From positions 2,542,001-2,606,000 of the forward strand of contig NZ_CP021731.1 in NCBI RefSeq assembly GCF_003628555.1: 64,000 nucleotides of DNA, written 5' to 3'. Under the pieces are notes generated by a model, which ran no database searches, was not told where the DNA came from, and saw only the letters and a program-made list of their open reading frames with translations. The first letter of the stretch is position 1. The number at the start of each line of letters is the position of its first letter. Shown here piece after piece: positions 49,120 to 57,601 of this stretch. This DNA is from Azoarcus sp. DN11. GTDB lineage: Bacteria > Pseudomonadota > Gammaproteobacteria > Burkholderiales > Rhodocyclaceae. The translations under genes were made by a program, and so were the position numbers.

Positions 49120-50203
49120 GGCTGCTTCCTCCGTCGTGGGACGCGAACCACTGCGCCGCGTCGAACTGCTCCTTCATCGCCGCCGGCAATTCGGCGTACA
49201 GGTGGTCGAACATCGCCGCCGCCGTGGGTGGCGGAATCGCGAGATAGGCGTCGACCGCGGCGGCGACCTGGTCCGCACATTCCTTCTGCAGCCGCTCCTC
49301 CTTCTCCTGGTCCCATGCGCCGATGCGCGCGAGATGGTTGCGCAGGCGGCGGATCGGCTCGTTCGCCCACTGCTGTTGCACGACGTCCGGATCACGGTAG
49401 CGCGTCGCGTCGTCGGCGGTCGTGTGGTCCCCCAGACGATAACTGATCGCTTCGATCAGTGTCGGCCCGCCGCCCGCACGTGCCTTGTCGATCGCCCGGC
49501 GCGCCGCGTCATGCACGGCGATCACGTCGTTGCCATCGACCTGCACGCCCTCGACGCCCGCGGCGATCGCCTTCTGCGCCAGCGTCGGGGTGATCGTCTG
49601 GTGTTCGCGCGGCACTGAGATCGCCCACTGATTGTTGTTGATGACGACCAGCAGCGGCGCGCGCCACACGGCGGCGAAATTCAGCGCTTCGTAGAAGTCG
49701 CCCTTCGACGTCGCACCATCCCCCAGGAAACAGGCGGCGATGCGCGCTTCCTTGCGCAGCTTGAACGCGTAGGCCGCGCCCGCCGCATGGCACACCTGGT
49801 TGCCGATCGGCACGCAACTCGGGAAGTCCTCGCGCGGCACGGCAAAATTGCTGCCGCGCTCGTCGCCGCCCCAATACAGCAGGCTTTCGGTCATCGTCAC
49901 GCCGCGCACAAACTGCGCCGCGTGGTCGCGGTAGGAGGGCACTAGCACGTCCTCCTTGCGCATTGCGCTGGCGACGCCGATCCCGATCGCTTCCTGCCCG
50001 AGTGCGGACGCGAAGGTGCCGATCTTGCCCGTGCGCTGCAAAGCGATCGCCTTCGTATCGAACGCGCGCGTGAGCTGCATCGCCCGATAGAGGGGAATCA
50101 GGTTGGCGGGATCGAGGGCAAAAGCAGGCAGCTCCTGCGTCGCCTCGCCCTCCGCATTGAGAAACCGGGTGAACTCGACCTCGAACCGCGCTACGGTGGT
50201 CAT
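49112..50203 (-). CDS. bkdA1: 2-oxo acid dehydrogenase E1 component alpha subunit
   Basis: A 363-residue E1 alpha with ALGQEAIGIGVASAM, the thiamine diphosphate motif GDGATSKGDFYEALNFAAVW (GDG...N), and YRLGDHTTADDATRYR with the phosphorylation-loop-like segment. The start ATG at 50203 follows GAGGAGC; the longer frame has no better site. It leads the operon E1 alpha-E1 beta-E2. The upstream 481-base gap must hold its promoter; no clear operator was seen. Confidence 0.88.
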   Translation of the reverse strand: MTTVARFEVEFTRFLNAEGEATQELPAFALDPANLIPLYRAMQLTRAFDTKAIALQRTGKIGTFASALGQEAIGIGVASAMRKEDVLVPSYRDHAAQFVRGVTMTESLLYWGGDERGSNFAVPREDFPSCVPIGNQVCHAAGAAYAFKLRKEARIAACFLGDGATSKGDFYEALNFAAVWRAPLLVVINNNQWAISVPREHQTITPTLAQKAIAAGVEGVQVDGNDVIAVHDAARRAIDKARAGGGPTLIEAISYRLGDHTTADDATRYRDPDVVQQQWANEPIRRLRNHLARIGAWDQEKEERLQKECADQVAAAVDAYLAIPPPTAAAMFDHLYAELPAAMKEQFDAAQWFASHDGGSSHG

Positions 50204-50684
50204 GGCTTGCTCCTCGCCTCTCGCATTTTTTTGGGTCAGTTTAGCGCACACCATCGGCATTCCGCCCGTGCGTGGCACGACAAAGGAAGGACGTCACGGC
50301 GAACCGCAAATTCCCGACTCTGCCCCGCGCAGCCGCAGGCATGCACCCTGGCGAACGATCGAAAGCGCCCGTCGCTGCCATGTCGACCACGCACGTGCGG
50401 ATCAGTTTCAGGACATTGTCGGTCACGCCGCACGCCATACGCATGCCTATGGCGAAAGTCAGAGGCCGTGGCCCGGTGCGCTACCGGCGTTCCAAAACAG
50501 CGAAATGGACGGGGAATATGTGGTTCTTCCGCATGAGGACCGCTTGCCGCGTGGTTAGAATGTTCGCGTGACCCAAATCGGGTTTCATGTTGCGGGGATG
50601 GGCGGGTTCGGCCGGAAGTGGGAGGCGCCGTTCCGCAGTCCGAAGAGTTTTCACACTCTCGGCGAGAGTGAAAGGTAGAAGAAG
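50204..50684. other. 481-base gap between the bkd operon and the chemoreceptor gene
   Basis: This divergent intergenic region is GC-rich and holds only short overlapping open frames without ribosome sites or family features. At 50654-50670 stands the palindrome CACTCTCG-G-CGAGAGTG, immediately upstream of the chemoreceptor ribosome binding site. It could be an operator or an mRNA hairpin. The region must contain promoters for both flanking genes. Confidence 0.5.
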
Positions 50685-52319
50685 ATGCTCCGATTCTCGG
50701 ATATCAAGATTTGGGTGCGCCTGACGGCGTCGATCTGGACGCTGCTGATCGTCGTTTGGGCGGGAACGATATTCTGGGAAAGCCAGAATAACCGTAAGAT
50801 GGCCATCGAGCAGGCCGTCGATTTCTCGCACAGCATGTACGACTCCGCGCTGGCGGGGCTGACGGCGATGATGATCACCGAGACCATGCACAAGAAACAC
50901 GTGCTGCTCGACCAGATCGGCAGTCTCGCGGTGATCCGCGAATTGCGCGTGGTGCCGAGCGAGGTCGCGCGCGAGGGTGTCGAAAGCTCGAAGGATGCGG
51001 GCAAGCCGCGCAACGACCTGAAACCCAACGACATCGAAGCGCAGGTCATCCGCACCGGCAAGGAGTTCATCGACGTGCGCGAGGACGACAAGGGGCCCTA
51101 CCTGCTCGCGATCCGCCCGGCCAAGAACGTCAGCAAGTATCTGGGCAAGAATTGCCTTGAATGTCATGACGCGCCGGAGAATGCGACCCTGGGCGTGATC
51201 AGCATAAAGATCTCGCTCGACAAGATGGACAAGGCCATCTCGACGCAGCGCATGCGATCGCTGGGCATCGCGCTGCTCGCCAGCCTCGTGCTGCTGGTCT
51301 TCATCTGGTGGTTCATCCGCGGCGCCGTGACCGGGCCGCTCGAACGCATGGTGGCGGGCCTGCGCGCGATCGTGTCCGGCGAGGGCGACCTGACGCGGCG
51401 GCTCGAGGTGCGCGGCAAGGACGAGATCGGTGTCGCATCGTCCGTGTTCAACGAGATGATGGCGAAGATCGGCGCGCTGGTGCGCCACGTCGGCGAGTCG
51501 GCGTCGCAGGTATCGAGCGCCGCGTCCGAGCTCGTCGTGCGGGCCGATCAGGTGGTCGGATCCTCGCAGAGCCAGAACGCCACGTCGGCCACCACGGCGC
51601 AGGCGGTCGGGCAGATGGTGGCAAGCATCGCCACCGTCGCGCGCAGCTCCGAAGACGTACGCCAGCTGTCGCGCGAGAGCCTGCGGCGCTCCGACGAGGG
51701 GAACTCCAGCCTCACGACACTGGGCGATCGTGTCGGCATGGTTGAAACCACGGTGCGCGGGATCGCCGATTCGGTCGGTGAATTCGTGTCGAGCACCACT
51801 GCGATCACGCACATCACCAGCGAGGTCAAGGAACTCGCCGAGCAGACCAACCTGCTCGCGCTCAACGCCGCCATCGAGGCAGCCCGGGCCGGCGAACAGG
51901 GCCGCGGCTTCGCGGTGGTCGCCGACGAGGTGCGCAAGCTCGCCGAGAAGTCGGCGTCGTCGGCGAACGAGATCGACGCCATCACGCACACGCTCGGCAA
52001 GCAGTCCGAACAGGTCACGCGTTCCATCGCCGATGCAATGGATCACATCGCGACGAGCCGCGAATCCATGATGACGGTAAACGGCGTGCTTGCCGCAGCC
52101 AGCGAGTCGGTCGTCGCGGTCGGTCGCGGCCTCGACAACATCGCCGCTGCGACCCAGGAGCAGGAGCGCGTGAGCGCCGACGTATTCTCGGGTATCGAGA
52201 CGATCAAGCAGATGGCTCAGGGCAACAGCGAAGCTGCCGGCAAGACGGCCGCCGCGGCTCGTAACATGGGCGAACTGGCGGAAGAACTGCAGGGGGCCGT
52301 GGGGCGCTTCCACACCTGA
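50685..52319 (+). CDS. Methyl-accepting chemotaxis protein with periplasmic haem c motif
   Basis: A 544-residue chemoreceptor. A first membrane helix (residues about 11-30) and a second (about 191-213) enclose a periplasmic domain of some 160 residues. Near its end is CLECH (Cys157-x2-Cys160-His161), the covalent haem c attachment motif, which places it in the Tll0287-like/DUF3365 haem sensor group. A HAMP domain follows ([22 protein letters not shown]) and then the signalling domain with the conserved tip [20 protein letters not shown]. It probably senses redox state or a gaseous ligand and drives CheA in the cytoplasm. The start has a purine-rich site upstream. Confidence 0.85.
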   Translation: MLRFSDIKIWVRLTASIWTLLIVVWAGTIFWESQNNRKMAIEQAVDFSHSMYDSALAGLTAMMITETMHKKHVLLDQIGSLAVIRELRVVPSEVAREGVESSKDAGKPRNDLKPNDIEAQVIRTGKEFIDVREDDKGPYLLAIRPAKNVSKYLGKNCLECHDAPENATLGVISIKISLDKMDKAISTQRMRSLGIALLASLVLLVFIWWFIRGAVTGPLERMVAGLRAIVSGEGDLTRRLEVRGKDEIGVASSVFNEMMAKIGALVRHVGESASQVSSAASELVVRADQVVGSSQSQNATSATTAQAVGQMVASIATVARSSEDVRQLSRESLRRSDEGNSSLTTLGDRVGMVETTVRGIADSVGEFVSSTTAITHITSEVKELAEQTNLLALNAAIEAARAGEQGRGFAVVADEVRKLAEKSASSANEIDAITHTLGKQSEQVTRSIADAMDHIATSRESMMTVNGVLAAASESVVAVGRGLDNIAAATQEQERVSADVFSGIETIKQMAQGNSEAAGKTAAAARNMGELAEELQGAVGRFHT

Positions 52320-52471
52320 TCGCCGGCGCTTGCCCCGGGCAGACGGAGGGAAGGGCGAGTCGGGCGGCTTGCACGCGTCGCGCATGGCAGGGACCGACAT
52401 TCCCTTCACCCGCGCCGCCGCGCGGCCGATAATGTCCCGCGACCCGAAAGGATAGGGAGCCAGGACTGGAA

Positions 52472-52807
52472 ATGAATGCCGAGTATGCGACCGTCGCCCC
52501 CGACCGCAAGGAAATCGATGCGCTGAAGGGAGCGACGGTACTGGAGTTTGGCACCGGATGGTGCGGTTACTGCCGCGGCGCACAGCCGCTGATCGCGGAG
52601 GCCTTTGCCGCCCATCCGGGGATTCGCCACCTGAAGATCGAGGACGGGCCGGGGAGGCCGCTGGGGCGCTCCTTCCGGGTCAAGCTCTGGCCGACGTTAG
52701 TGTTCCTGCGCGACGGGGTGGAAGTCGCGCGCATCGTGCGTCCCGGCAGCGCCGCGGAAATCGCCGAGGCGCTGCGGCAGCTGGAAACTGGTCCGGCAGC
52801 CGCTTAG
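52472..52807 (+). CDS. Thioredoxin-family protein
   Basis: A 111-residue thioredoxin-fold protein with the active site WCGYC (Cys31, Cys34) rather than the common WCGPC, and the cis-proline loop KLWPTLVFLRDG. It has no signal peptide, so it should be cytoplasmic. The changed dipeptide alters redox potential, and resembles glutaredoxin-like or specialised reductants. It stands alone between the chemoreceptor gene and a convergent peroxidase gene. Confidence 0.85.
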   Translation: MNAEYATVAPDRKEIDALKGATVLEFGTGWCGYCRGAQPLIAEAFAAHPGIRHLKIEDGPGRPLGRSFRVKLWPTLVFLRDGVEVARIVRPGSAAEIAEALRQLETGPAAA

Positions 52808-52837
52808 CGCCGTAACGGCGGCACGGGCGCGGCTCAC

Positions 52838-53719
52838 TCAGCCTTTCGGCACCCGCAGGGCGATGCGGCCGTCGCTCATGGGCGGACACCAGTAGTAGCC
52901 CCCGGACGTCGGATGGCTGAAGCGGAACAACGCGTCGACGATACCGTCGTCCAATCCGGCCAGGCGACGCAGCTGCGCTTCGAACGCGTCGAAGGAGCGC
53001 CCGAAGGCGAGAAACGCGAGACCGGCCCGGGCGCCATCCGACCACGGCATGGAGCGCCGCAGCACGAAGGCTTCGGGGTCGAAGCTTTCCTGTGCCGTGC
53101 GCTTCACGTGCGCGGACTCCGGTGCATCCTCGAGCTCCTCGTTGTCGCCCTTCCTCCGGCCGATGATGTGATCCTGTTCGTTCGCAGGCAGGCGATCGAA
53201 GTGGTCGAGATCATGCTGCCAGTGCTGAACGGCGGCAAAACTGCCGCCCCGGCACTCCTTCGGACCGGTGGACGCGAAGGCCACGGCGACCGCTTCATCC
53301 CCCTCCGGATTCTCGGTGCCATCTTCGTAGCCGGTGAGATCCAGGCCCTTCCCATAGCGGAAGGCATCGGTCGCCAGCACCAGCCGCAGCGCAGGCGCCA
53401 CTGCCGCTTCGATGTGCCGGCTACGGTGCAGCAATTCGCCCCGGTCCTCGCCGCGCAGCCAGCACCACAGCGCGTGTTGCGTCGAAGGAATGTCGACGGC
53501 GCTGCCACCCAGCACCGGGAAGGCACGCAGTCCATCGACGCGCCCCCCAGCCGCGCGAACGAGCGACTCGCCAAGCCCGACGACGGTCGTGTCGCCGTCC
53601 GCGAACCTTGCCAGCCGATCCAGCGCGTCGTGCAGCCCGTCGGCGGCGTCGAGAGTAAAGAACAGGTGGCGTGCCAACGGTGGCACGGCCTTCATGATGC
53701 CTGGTTGATACGGGGTCAT
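52838..53719 (-). CDS. Dye-decolourising peroxidase (DyP-type)
   Basis: A 293-residue haem peroxidase with the DyP signature GYEDGTENP (residues 130-138, GxxDG), the proximal His in ESAHVKRT (His204), a distal Arg in VLRRSMPW, and the C-terminal FFRFSHP-like phrase ALFRFSHPTSGGYYW. There is no Tat signal, so it is a cytoplasmic or encapsulin-type member. It reduces H2O2 and oxidises dyes or porphyrins; the natural substrate is uncertain. No encapsulin gene is adjacent. The thioredoxin gene is convergent. Confidence 0.88.
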   Translation of the reverse strand: MTPYQPGIMKAVPPLARHLFFTLDAADGLHDALDRLARFADGDTTVVGLGESLVRAAGGRVDGLRAFPVLGGSAVDIPSTQHALWCWLRGEDRGELLHRSRHIEAAVAPALRLVLATDAFRYGKGLDLTGYEDGTENPEGDEAVAVAFASTGPKECRGGSFAAVQHWQHDLDHFDRLPANEQDHIIGRRKGDNEELEDAPESAHVKRTAQESFDPEAFVLRRSMPWSDGARAGLAFLAFGRSFDAFEAQLRRLAGLDDGIVDALFRFSHPTSGGYYWCPPMSDGRIALRVPKG

Positions 53720-53971
53720 GTCCGCTCCCGATGGAACAAGGAATTCAGGTGCCGGCTCGGCTGCCGATCAGCCGTGCGCATGCAAACTGCAAGGGTAGCG
53801 CATCCCGTTCGAGGTCTGTAGCCCGCGACCGGGAGCCCCTGCGGACGCGGCGCGGCGCCTACGTTGCCTATCAATGCAGCAGAAGGCGAATTGCCAGTCC
53901 GCAGAAGGGCTTGTGCGTGTCATCCAGCACCGGCTCACAGACTTATCCACATTCGCTGGGGAAAACTCACG

Positions 53972-56071
53972 CTATTTCCACATCGAACGCATCTTCTCGG
54001 CGAGGTCGAATGCGATGCGACGCGATTCCATCGTGGGGCGCGGCGCCACGGCCGGCGGCGGCCACGAGGTCTGCTCGAAACGCTCGAGGATGCGGTTGGG
54101 AATGAAGCGCGTGCGGCTTGCATACACGTGGCGGTCGCCATGGCCGGGCTGCTGCGAAACATGGAAGCGCTGCGGCACGATCAGGTCGAGCTGGTCCTTC
54201 GCGCGCGTCATCGCGACGTAAAGCAGGCGCCGCTCCTCCTCGATCTCTCCGCTGCTCCCCGTCGCAAGGTCGGAGGGCAGGCAGCCGTCGACCACATTCA
54301 GCAGCGTCACGGCGGACCATTCCAGCCCCTTCGCCGAATGGATTGTCGACAGGATGAGATAGTCCTCGTCGAGAAGGGGAATCCCCGACTCATCGCTCGT
54401 GGCGCTGGGCGGATCGAGTGTGAGTTCGGTCAGGAAGCGCTCGAGGTTCGGGTAGGTGGCGGCGATGCGCGCGAGCTGCTCGATATCGCCCGCGCGGATT
54501 GCAGCGTCGTCGTACATCCGCGGCATCTCGTCGACGTACCACTGGCACACCGGCTCGAGGTTCGCGGGCCACGTCGCCGACGCGACTGCTTCGAGCAGAC
54601 CGGAGAATCGGCTCCACGCGCCCCGCACCGCTTCCGGAACGGGCTGCTCGGCCAGCAGCACGCAGCCCGCCGGCGCCGCAGCAATGTTGTCGAGGACACG
54701 GCCCGCCGTCTTGGGCCCAATCCCGGCGTGAAGCTGCAGAGCACGGAACCCGGAGACGCGGTCGCGCGGATTGATGGCCCAGCGCAGCACCGCGAGGACG
54801 TCCTTGACGTGGGCGGCCTCGAGGAATTTCAGACCGCCGAACTTCACGAAGGCGATGTTGCGGCGGGTGAGTTCCACTTCGAGGCGTGCGCTGTGATGCG
54901 ATGCGCGAAAAAGTACCGCCTGCGACTTGAGGCGGATTCCCTCCTCGCGCCGGGCGAGCACCGACTCGACGATGCAGGCAGACTGGTCCGCATCGTCCTT
55001 GACCGCGACCAGGCGCGGCCTCTGTGTGCCGTCGCGCGCGCTCCACAGGTCCTTCGTGAAACGTTCGCTGGCCAGGGCGATCACGGCGTTGGCCGCACCA
55101 AGGATCGGCTGGGTGGAGCGGTAGTTGCGGTCGAGCGTAACCTGATGGGCGGGCGGATCGAAATGGCCGGGGAAGTCGAGAATGTTGCGCACCGTCGCGC
55201 CGCGGAAGGCGTAGATGGCCTGCGCGTCGTCACCGACCACCGTGACCCCACACCCGTCAGGCTTCATCGCGAGCAGGATGGCGGCCTGCAGGCGGTTGGT
55301 GTCCTGGTATTCATCGACCAGGACGTGGGAGAAACGCCCGCCGATTTCCTTGGCAAGGTCGGGGTCGGTCAGCATCTGCGCCCAGTAGAGCAGGAGATCG
55401 TCGTAATCGAGCACCTGCTGGGCCTGCTTCGCCTCGACGTAGCCGAGGAACAGCCGTTTCAGATCCGCTTCCCACTCCGAGCACCAGGGGAAGGATGTTT
55501 GCAGCACCTCGCCGAGCGGTGCCTGGGTATTGACTGCGGCCGAATAGATGGCGAGGCAGGTCCCTTTCATCGGGAAGCGCTTCGTTTTCGCGGACAGCCC
55601 GAGTTCGTGCCGCACGAGGTTCATCAGGTCACCGGAATCCTCGCGGTCGTGAATCGTGAAGCCGGGCTCAAGGCCAATGCGCCCGGAGAACTCGCGCAGC
55701 AGACGTGCACCGATGCCATGAAAGGTTCCGGACCATTCGAGCGTTGCGCCGGCAAGCCGCGGCCGGTCTTTCGACAGCCGGGAGATGATGCGCGTGACGC
55801 GGCGGCTCATCTCGTCGGCGGCGCGGCGCGAAAAGGTCAGCAGCAGGACCCGCCCGGGGTCCGCGCCGCTGGCGACGAGGTGTGCCACGCGATGGGCGAG
55901 GGTGGAGGTCTTGCCCGAACCCGCACCCGCGATTACCAGAAGCGGAAGCGCGTGATCCGCCGATCCCGGTTCCGTTCCAAACAGGACTGCCGCACGCTGT
56001 GCGTCGTTGAGGTGATCGAGGTAGGCTGCCGGCTCCTCCACGGTCGCTTCGTCGTGCATGTTCACCGGCAT
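53972..56071 (-). CDS. UvrD/Rep/PcrA-family superfamily 1 DNA helicase
   Basis: A 699-residue helicase with motif Q/I (LNDAQRAAV and AGAGSGKTSTLAHR), Ia (LLLTFSRRAADEM), II (VLVDEYQDTN), III (VVGDDAQAIYAFRGA), IV (LDRNYRST), V (ILSTIHSAKGLEWSAV) and VI (EERRLLYVAMTRAKDQL). These are the complete set for 3'-5' SF1A helicases of repair or replication restart. It is a little shorter than E. coli UvrD or Rep. The start at 56071 was chosen (GGAGCGG just upstream); it overlaps the zinc-ribbon gene by 10 bases. The convergent side has a 250-base gap without a gene. Confidence 0.9.
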   Translation of the reverse strand: MPVNMHDEATVEEPAAYLDHLNDAQRAAVLFGTEPGSADHALPLLVIAGAGSGKTSTLAHRVAHLVASGADPGRVLLLTFSRRAADEMSRRVTRIISRLSKDRPRLAGATLEWSGTFHGIGARLLREFSGRIGLEPGFTIHDREDSGDLMNLVRHELGLSAKTKRFPMKGTCLAIYSAAVNTQAPLGEVLQTSFPWCSEWEADLKRLFLGYVEAKQAQQVLDYDDLLLYWAQMLTDPDLAKEIGGRFSHVLVDEYQDTNRLQAAILLAMKPDGCGVTVVGDDAQAIYAFRGATVRNILDFPGHFDPPAHQVTLDRNYRSTQPILGAANAVIALASERFTKDLWSARDGTQRPRLVAVKDDADQSACIVESVLARREEGIRLKSQAVLFRASHHSARLEVELTRRNIAFVKFGGLKFLEAAHVKDVLAVLRWAINPRDRVSGFRALQLHAGIGPKTAGRVLDNIAAAPAGCVLLAEQPVPEAVRGAWSRFSGLLEAVASATWPANLEPVCQWYVDEMPRMYDDAAIRAGDIEQLARIAATYPNLERFLTELTLDPPSATSDESGIPLLDEDYLILSTIHSAKGLEWSAVTLLNVVDGCLPSDLATGSSGEIEEERRLLYVAMTRAKDQLDLIVPQRFHVSQQPGHGDRHVYASRTRFIPNRILERFEQTSWPPPAVAPRPTMESRRIAFDLAEKMRSMWK

Positions 56072-56316
56072 CCGCTCCGGACATCGGCATCGCACCTGGA
56101 CCACGCGGACGCGGCGACGGGTTCCTCCACATCCGTGGTGTCCGCACCGGATCGCTGCAGCCACGGGGGAATCCGCGGGGCGTCACGCAGGGCGAAGAAC
56201 ACGGCCTCGTCGCAGGCCGGGCAGATGCGGTATTCGGCGAGGTCGCTGTAGGCGCGCTCCATCGCATGCGGATTCAGCGAGGCATGGCAGTGCGGGCAGA
56301 TGAATCGGGCGGTCAT
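56062..56316 (-). CDS. Small zinc-ribbon protein
   Basis: An 84-residue protein with two Cys pairs, FICPHCHAS and YRICPACDEAVFF, spaced as in a four-Cys zinc ribbon. The rest is hydrophilic and probably disordered. GGAGG lies 8 bases before the ATG at 56316. Its 3' end overlaps the start of the UvrD-type helicase gene by 10 bases, so they are probably co-translated. It may be a helicase partner or a small nucleic-acid-binding protein; that link is inferred from the overlap only. Confidence 0.7.
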   Translation of the reverse strand: MTARFICPHCHASLNPHAMERAYSDLAEYRICPACDEAVFFALRDAPRIPPWLQRSGADTTDVEEPVAASAWSRCDADVRSGCR

Positions 56317-56556
56317 GGCTTCGTCCTCCATACCTGTAACTATATACAGTCTTCCAGCATTTGGAAATCACATGCCGGTGCACGCTTCCTTCCTCACCAG
56401 TTTCGCGCCTTGCTCCCTCAGGGTGCGAGGGAAGCCACTTTCCTGACGACCGTCGTTGTCCCAGCCGCTAACAAATTCGGTGTACGCAAGCGGGCGATAC
56501 GCAGGTAGAGTTCGCATCGTGTCTCGGCTAGAATCCAACGACGTCAGGGAGATCAC

Positions 56557-57069
56557 ATGCTGCAGATCGGTGATATCGCGCCAACGTTTTCACTGCCGGA
56601 TGCGGACATGGAGGATTTCGACCTCGCCGCAGAACGCGGCAGGCATCATGTGGTCCTCTACTTTTACCCCCGTGACAACACGCCGGGATGCACCCTGCAG
56701 GCGGCCGACTTCACCGACCATGAAGAGGACTTCGCCCGCTACGGCTGCATCATCGTCGGTGTCAGTCCCGACGATTGCCTGACCCATGCCGAATTTCGCG
56801 ACGAGCACGGCCTGTCGATACGTCTGCTCTCGGACGTCGAGACCGAGGTGTGCAAGCTCTACGAAGTGTGGCGGCCCAAGGAAGTCGATGGTGTGAAGAA
56901 GATGGGTGTGGCACGGACGACCTTCGTGATCGACAAGGACGGCGTCGTCCGCTACGCACTCCACGACGTAAACCCCCGCGGCCATGCGGCGGGGGTCTTC
57001 GAACTGGTCAGGAAACTGGAAACCGAGAAAGCCAATGGAAATTGTCAAGAACACCGTCGTAACGCTTAA
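56557..57069 (+). CDS. bcp: Bcp/PrxQ-type thiol peroxidase
   Basis: A 170-residue peroxiredoxin with the peroxidatic Cys45 in YPRDNTPGCTLQA and the conserved Arg in KKMGVARTTFV. The resolving Cys that many Bcp proteins have five residues later is replaced (CTLQAAD), so reduction must go by another Cys or an external thiol. It detoxifies hydrogen and organic peroxides with thioredoxin. Its 3' end overlaps the slyD gene by 35 bases in another frame, implying translational coupling. Confidence 0.88.
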   Translation: MLQIGDIAPTFSLPDADMEDFDLAAERGRHHVVLYFYPRDNTPGCTLQAADFTDHEEDFARYGCIIVGVSPDDCLTHAEFRDEHGLSIRLLSDVETEVCKLYEVWRPKEVDGVKKMGVARTTFVIDKDGVVRYALHDVNPRGHAAGVFELVRKLETEKANGNCQEHRRNA

Positions 57070-57514
57070 GTACACCGTCGTCGATCCGGACGGCAACATG
57101 ATCGATGACGGCCAGCAGCCGCTGGTCTACATCCACGGCGGCTACGACGGCATCTTCCCCGCCATCGAGGAAGCGCTGCACGGCAAGAAGGTCGGCGAGC
57201 AACTGAAGGTCAAGCTGCAGCCCGAAGACGCGTTCGGCGAATACGACGAGGAGCTGGTGCTGGTCGAGGACGTCAGCCAATTCCCCGAGAACATCGAGGT
57301 CGGCATGTCCTTCGAGCGCGTCACGGATGACGGCGAAGAGGAAATGATCTACCGCATCACCGACATCGCCGACGGCAAGGTCGTCGTCGACGGCAACCAC
57401 CCGCTCGCGGGCACGGCGCTGGTGTTCGACGTGACGGTCGCCGAAGTGCGCCCCGCGACGGCCGAGGAGCTGTCGCACGGCCATGTGCACGGTGCGGGCG
57501 GCCACCATCACTGA
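57035..57514 (+). CDS. slyD: FKBP-type peptidyl-prolyl isomerase, SlyD
   Basis: A 159-residue protein starting MEIVKNTVVTLKYTVVDPDG with YIHGGYDGIFPAIEEALHG and the insert-in-flap domain (KVKLQPEDAFGEYDEELV). The C-terminal tail HGHVHGAGGHHH binds nickel and other metals, as in SlyD, though shorter than in E. coli. It catalyses prolyl isomerisation, works as a chaperone and can supply nickel to hydrogenase. The ATG lies inside the end of the bcp frame. An intrinsic hairpin follows at 57545. Confidence 0.9.
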   Translation: MEIVKNTVVTLKYTVVDPDGNMIDDGQQPLVYIHGGYDGIFPAIEEALHGKKVGEQLKVKLQPEDAFGEYDEELVLVEDVSQFPENIEVGMSFERVTDDGEEEMIYRITDIADGKVVVDGNHPLAGTALVFDVTVAEVRPATAEELSHGHVHGAGGHHH

Positions 57515-57544
57515 TCGGTTTGTCATCGCACAACTGATCGCCAG

Positions 57545-57567
57545 GGGGCCGCGCAAGCGGCCCCTTT
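57545..57567 (+). terminator. Terminator-like hairpin after slyD
   Basis: GGGGCCGC and GCGGCCCC form an 8-bp perfect stem closed by a GCAA tetraloop and followed by TTTA. The weak T-run makes it a moderate terminator of the bcp-slyD unit. Confidence 0.6.
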
Positions 57568-57601
57568 ACCGTCCACCGCTCATTCCCCACTCCTGCGCCC
57601 G

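Noticed and set aside
50272..50571. Possible 99-codon gene in the bkd-chemoreceptor gap
   Set aside because: No ribosome binding site, no recognisable motif, and Arg-rich composition typical of random high-GC frames.
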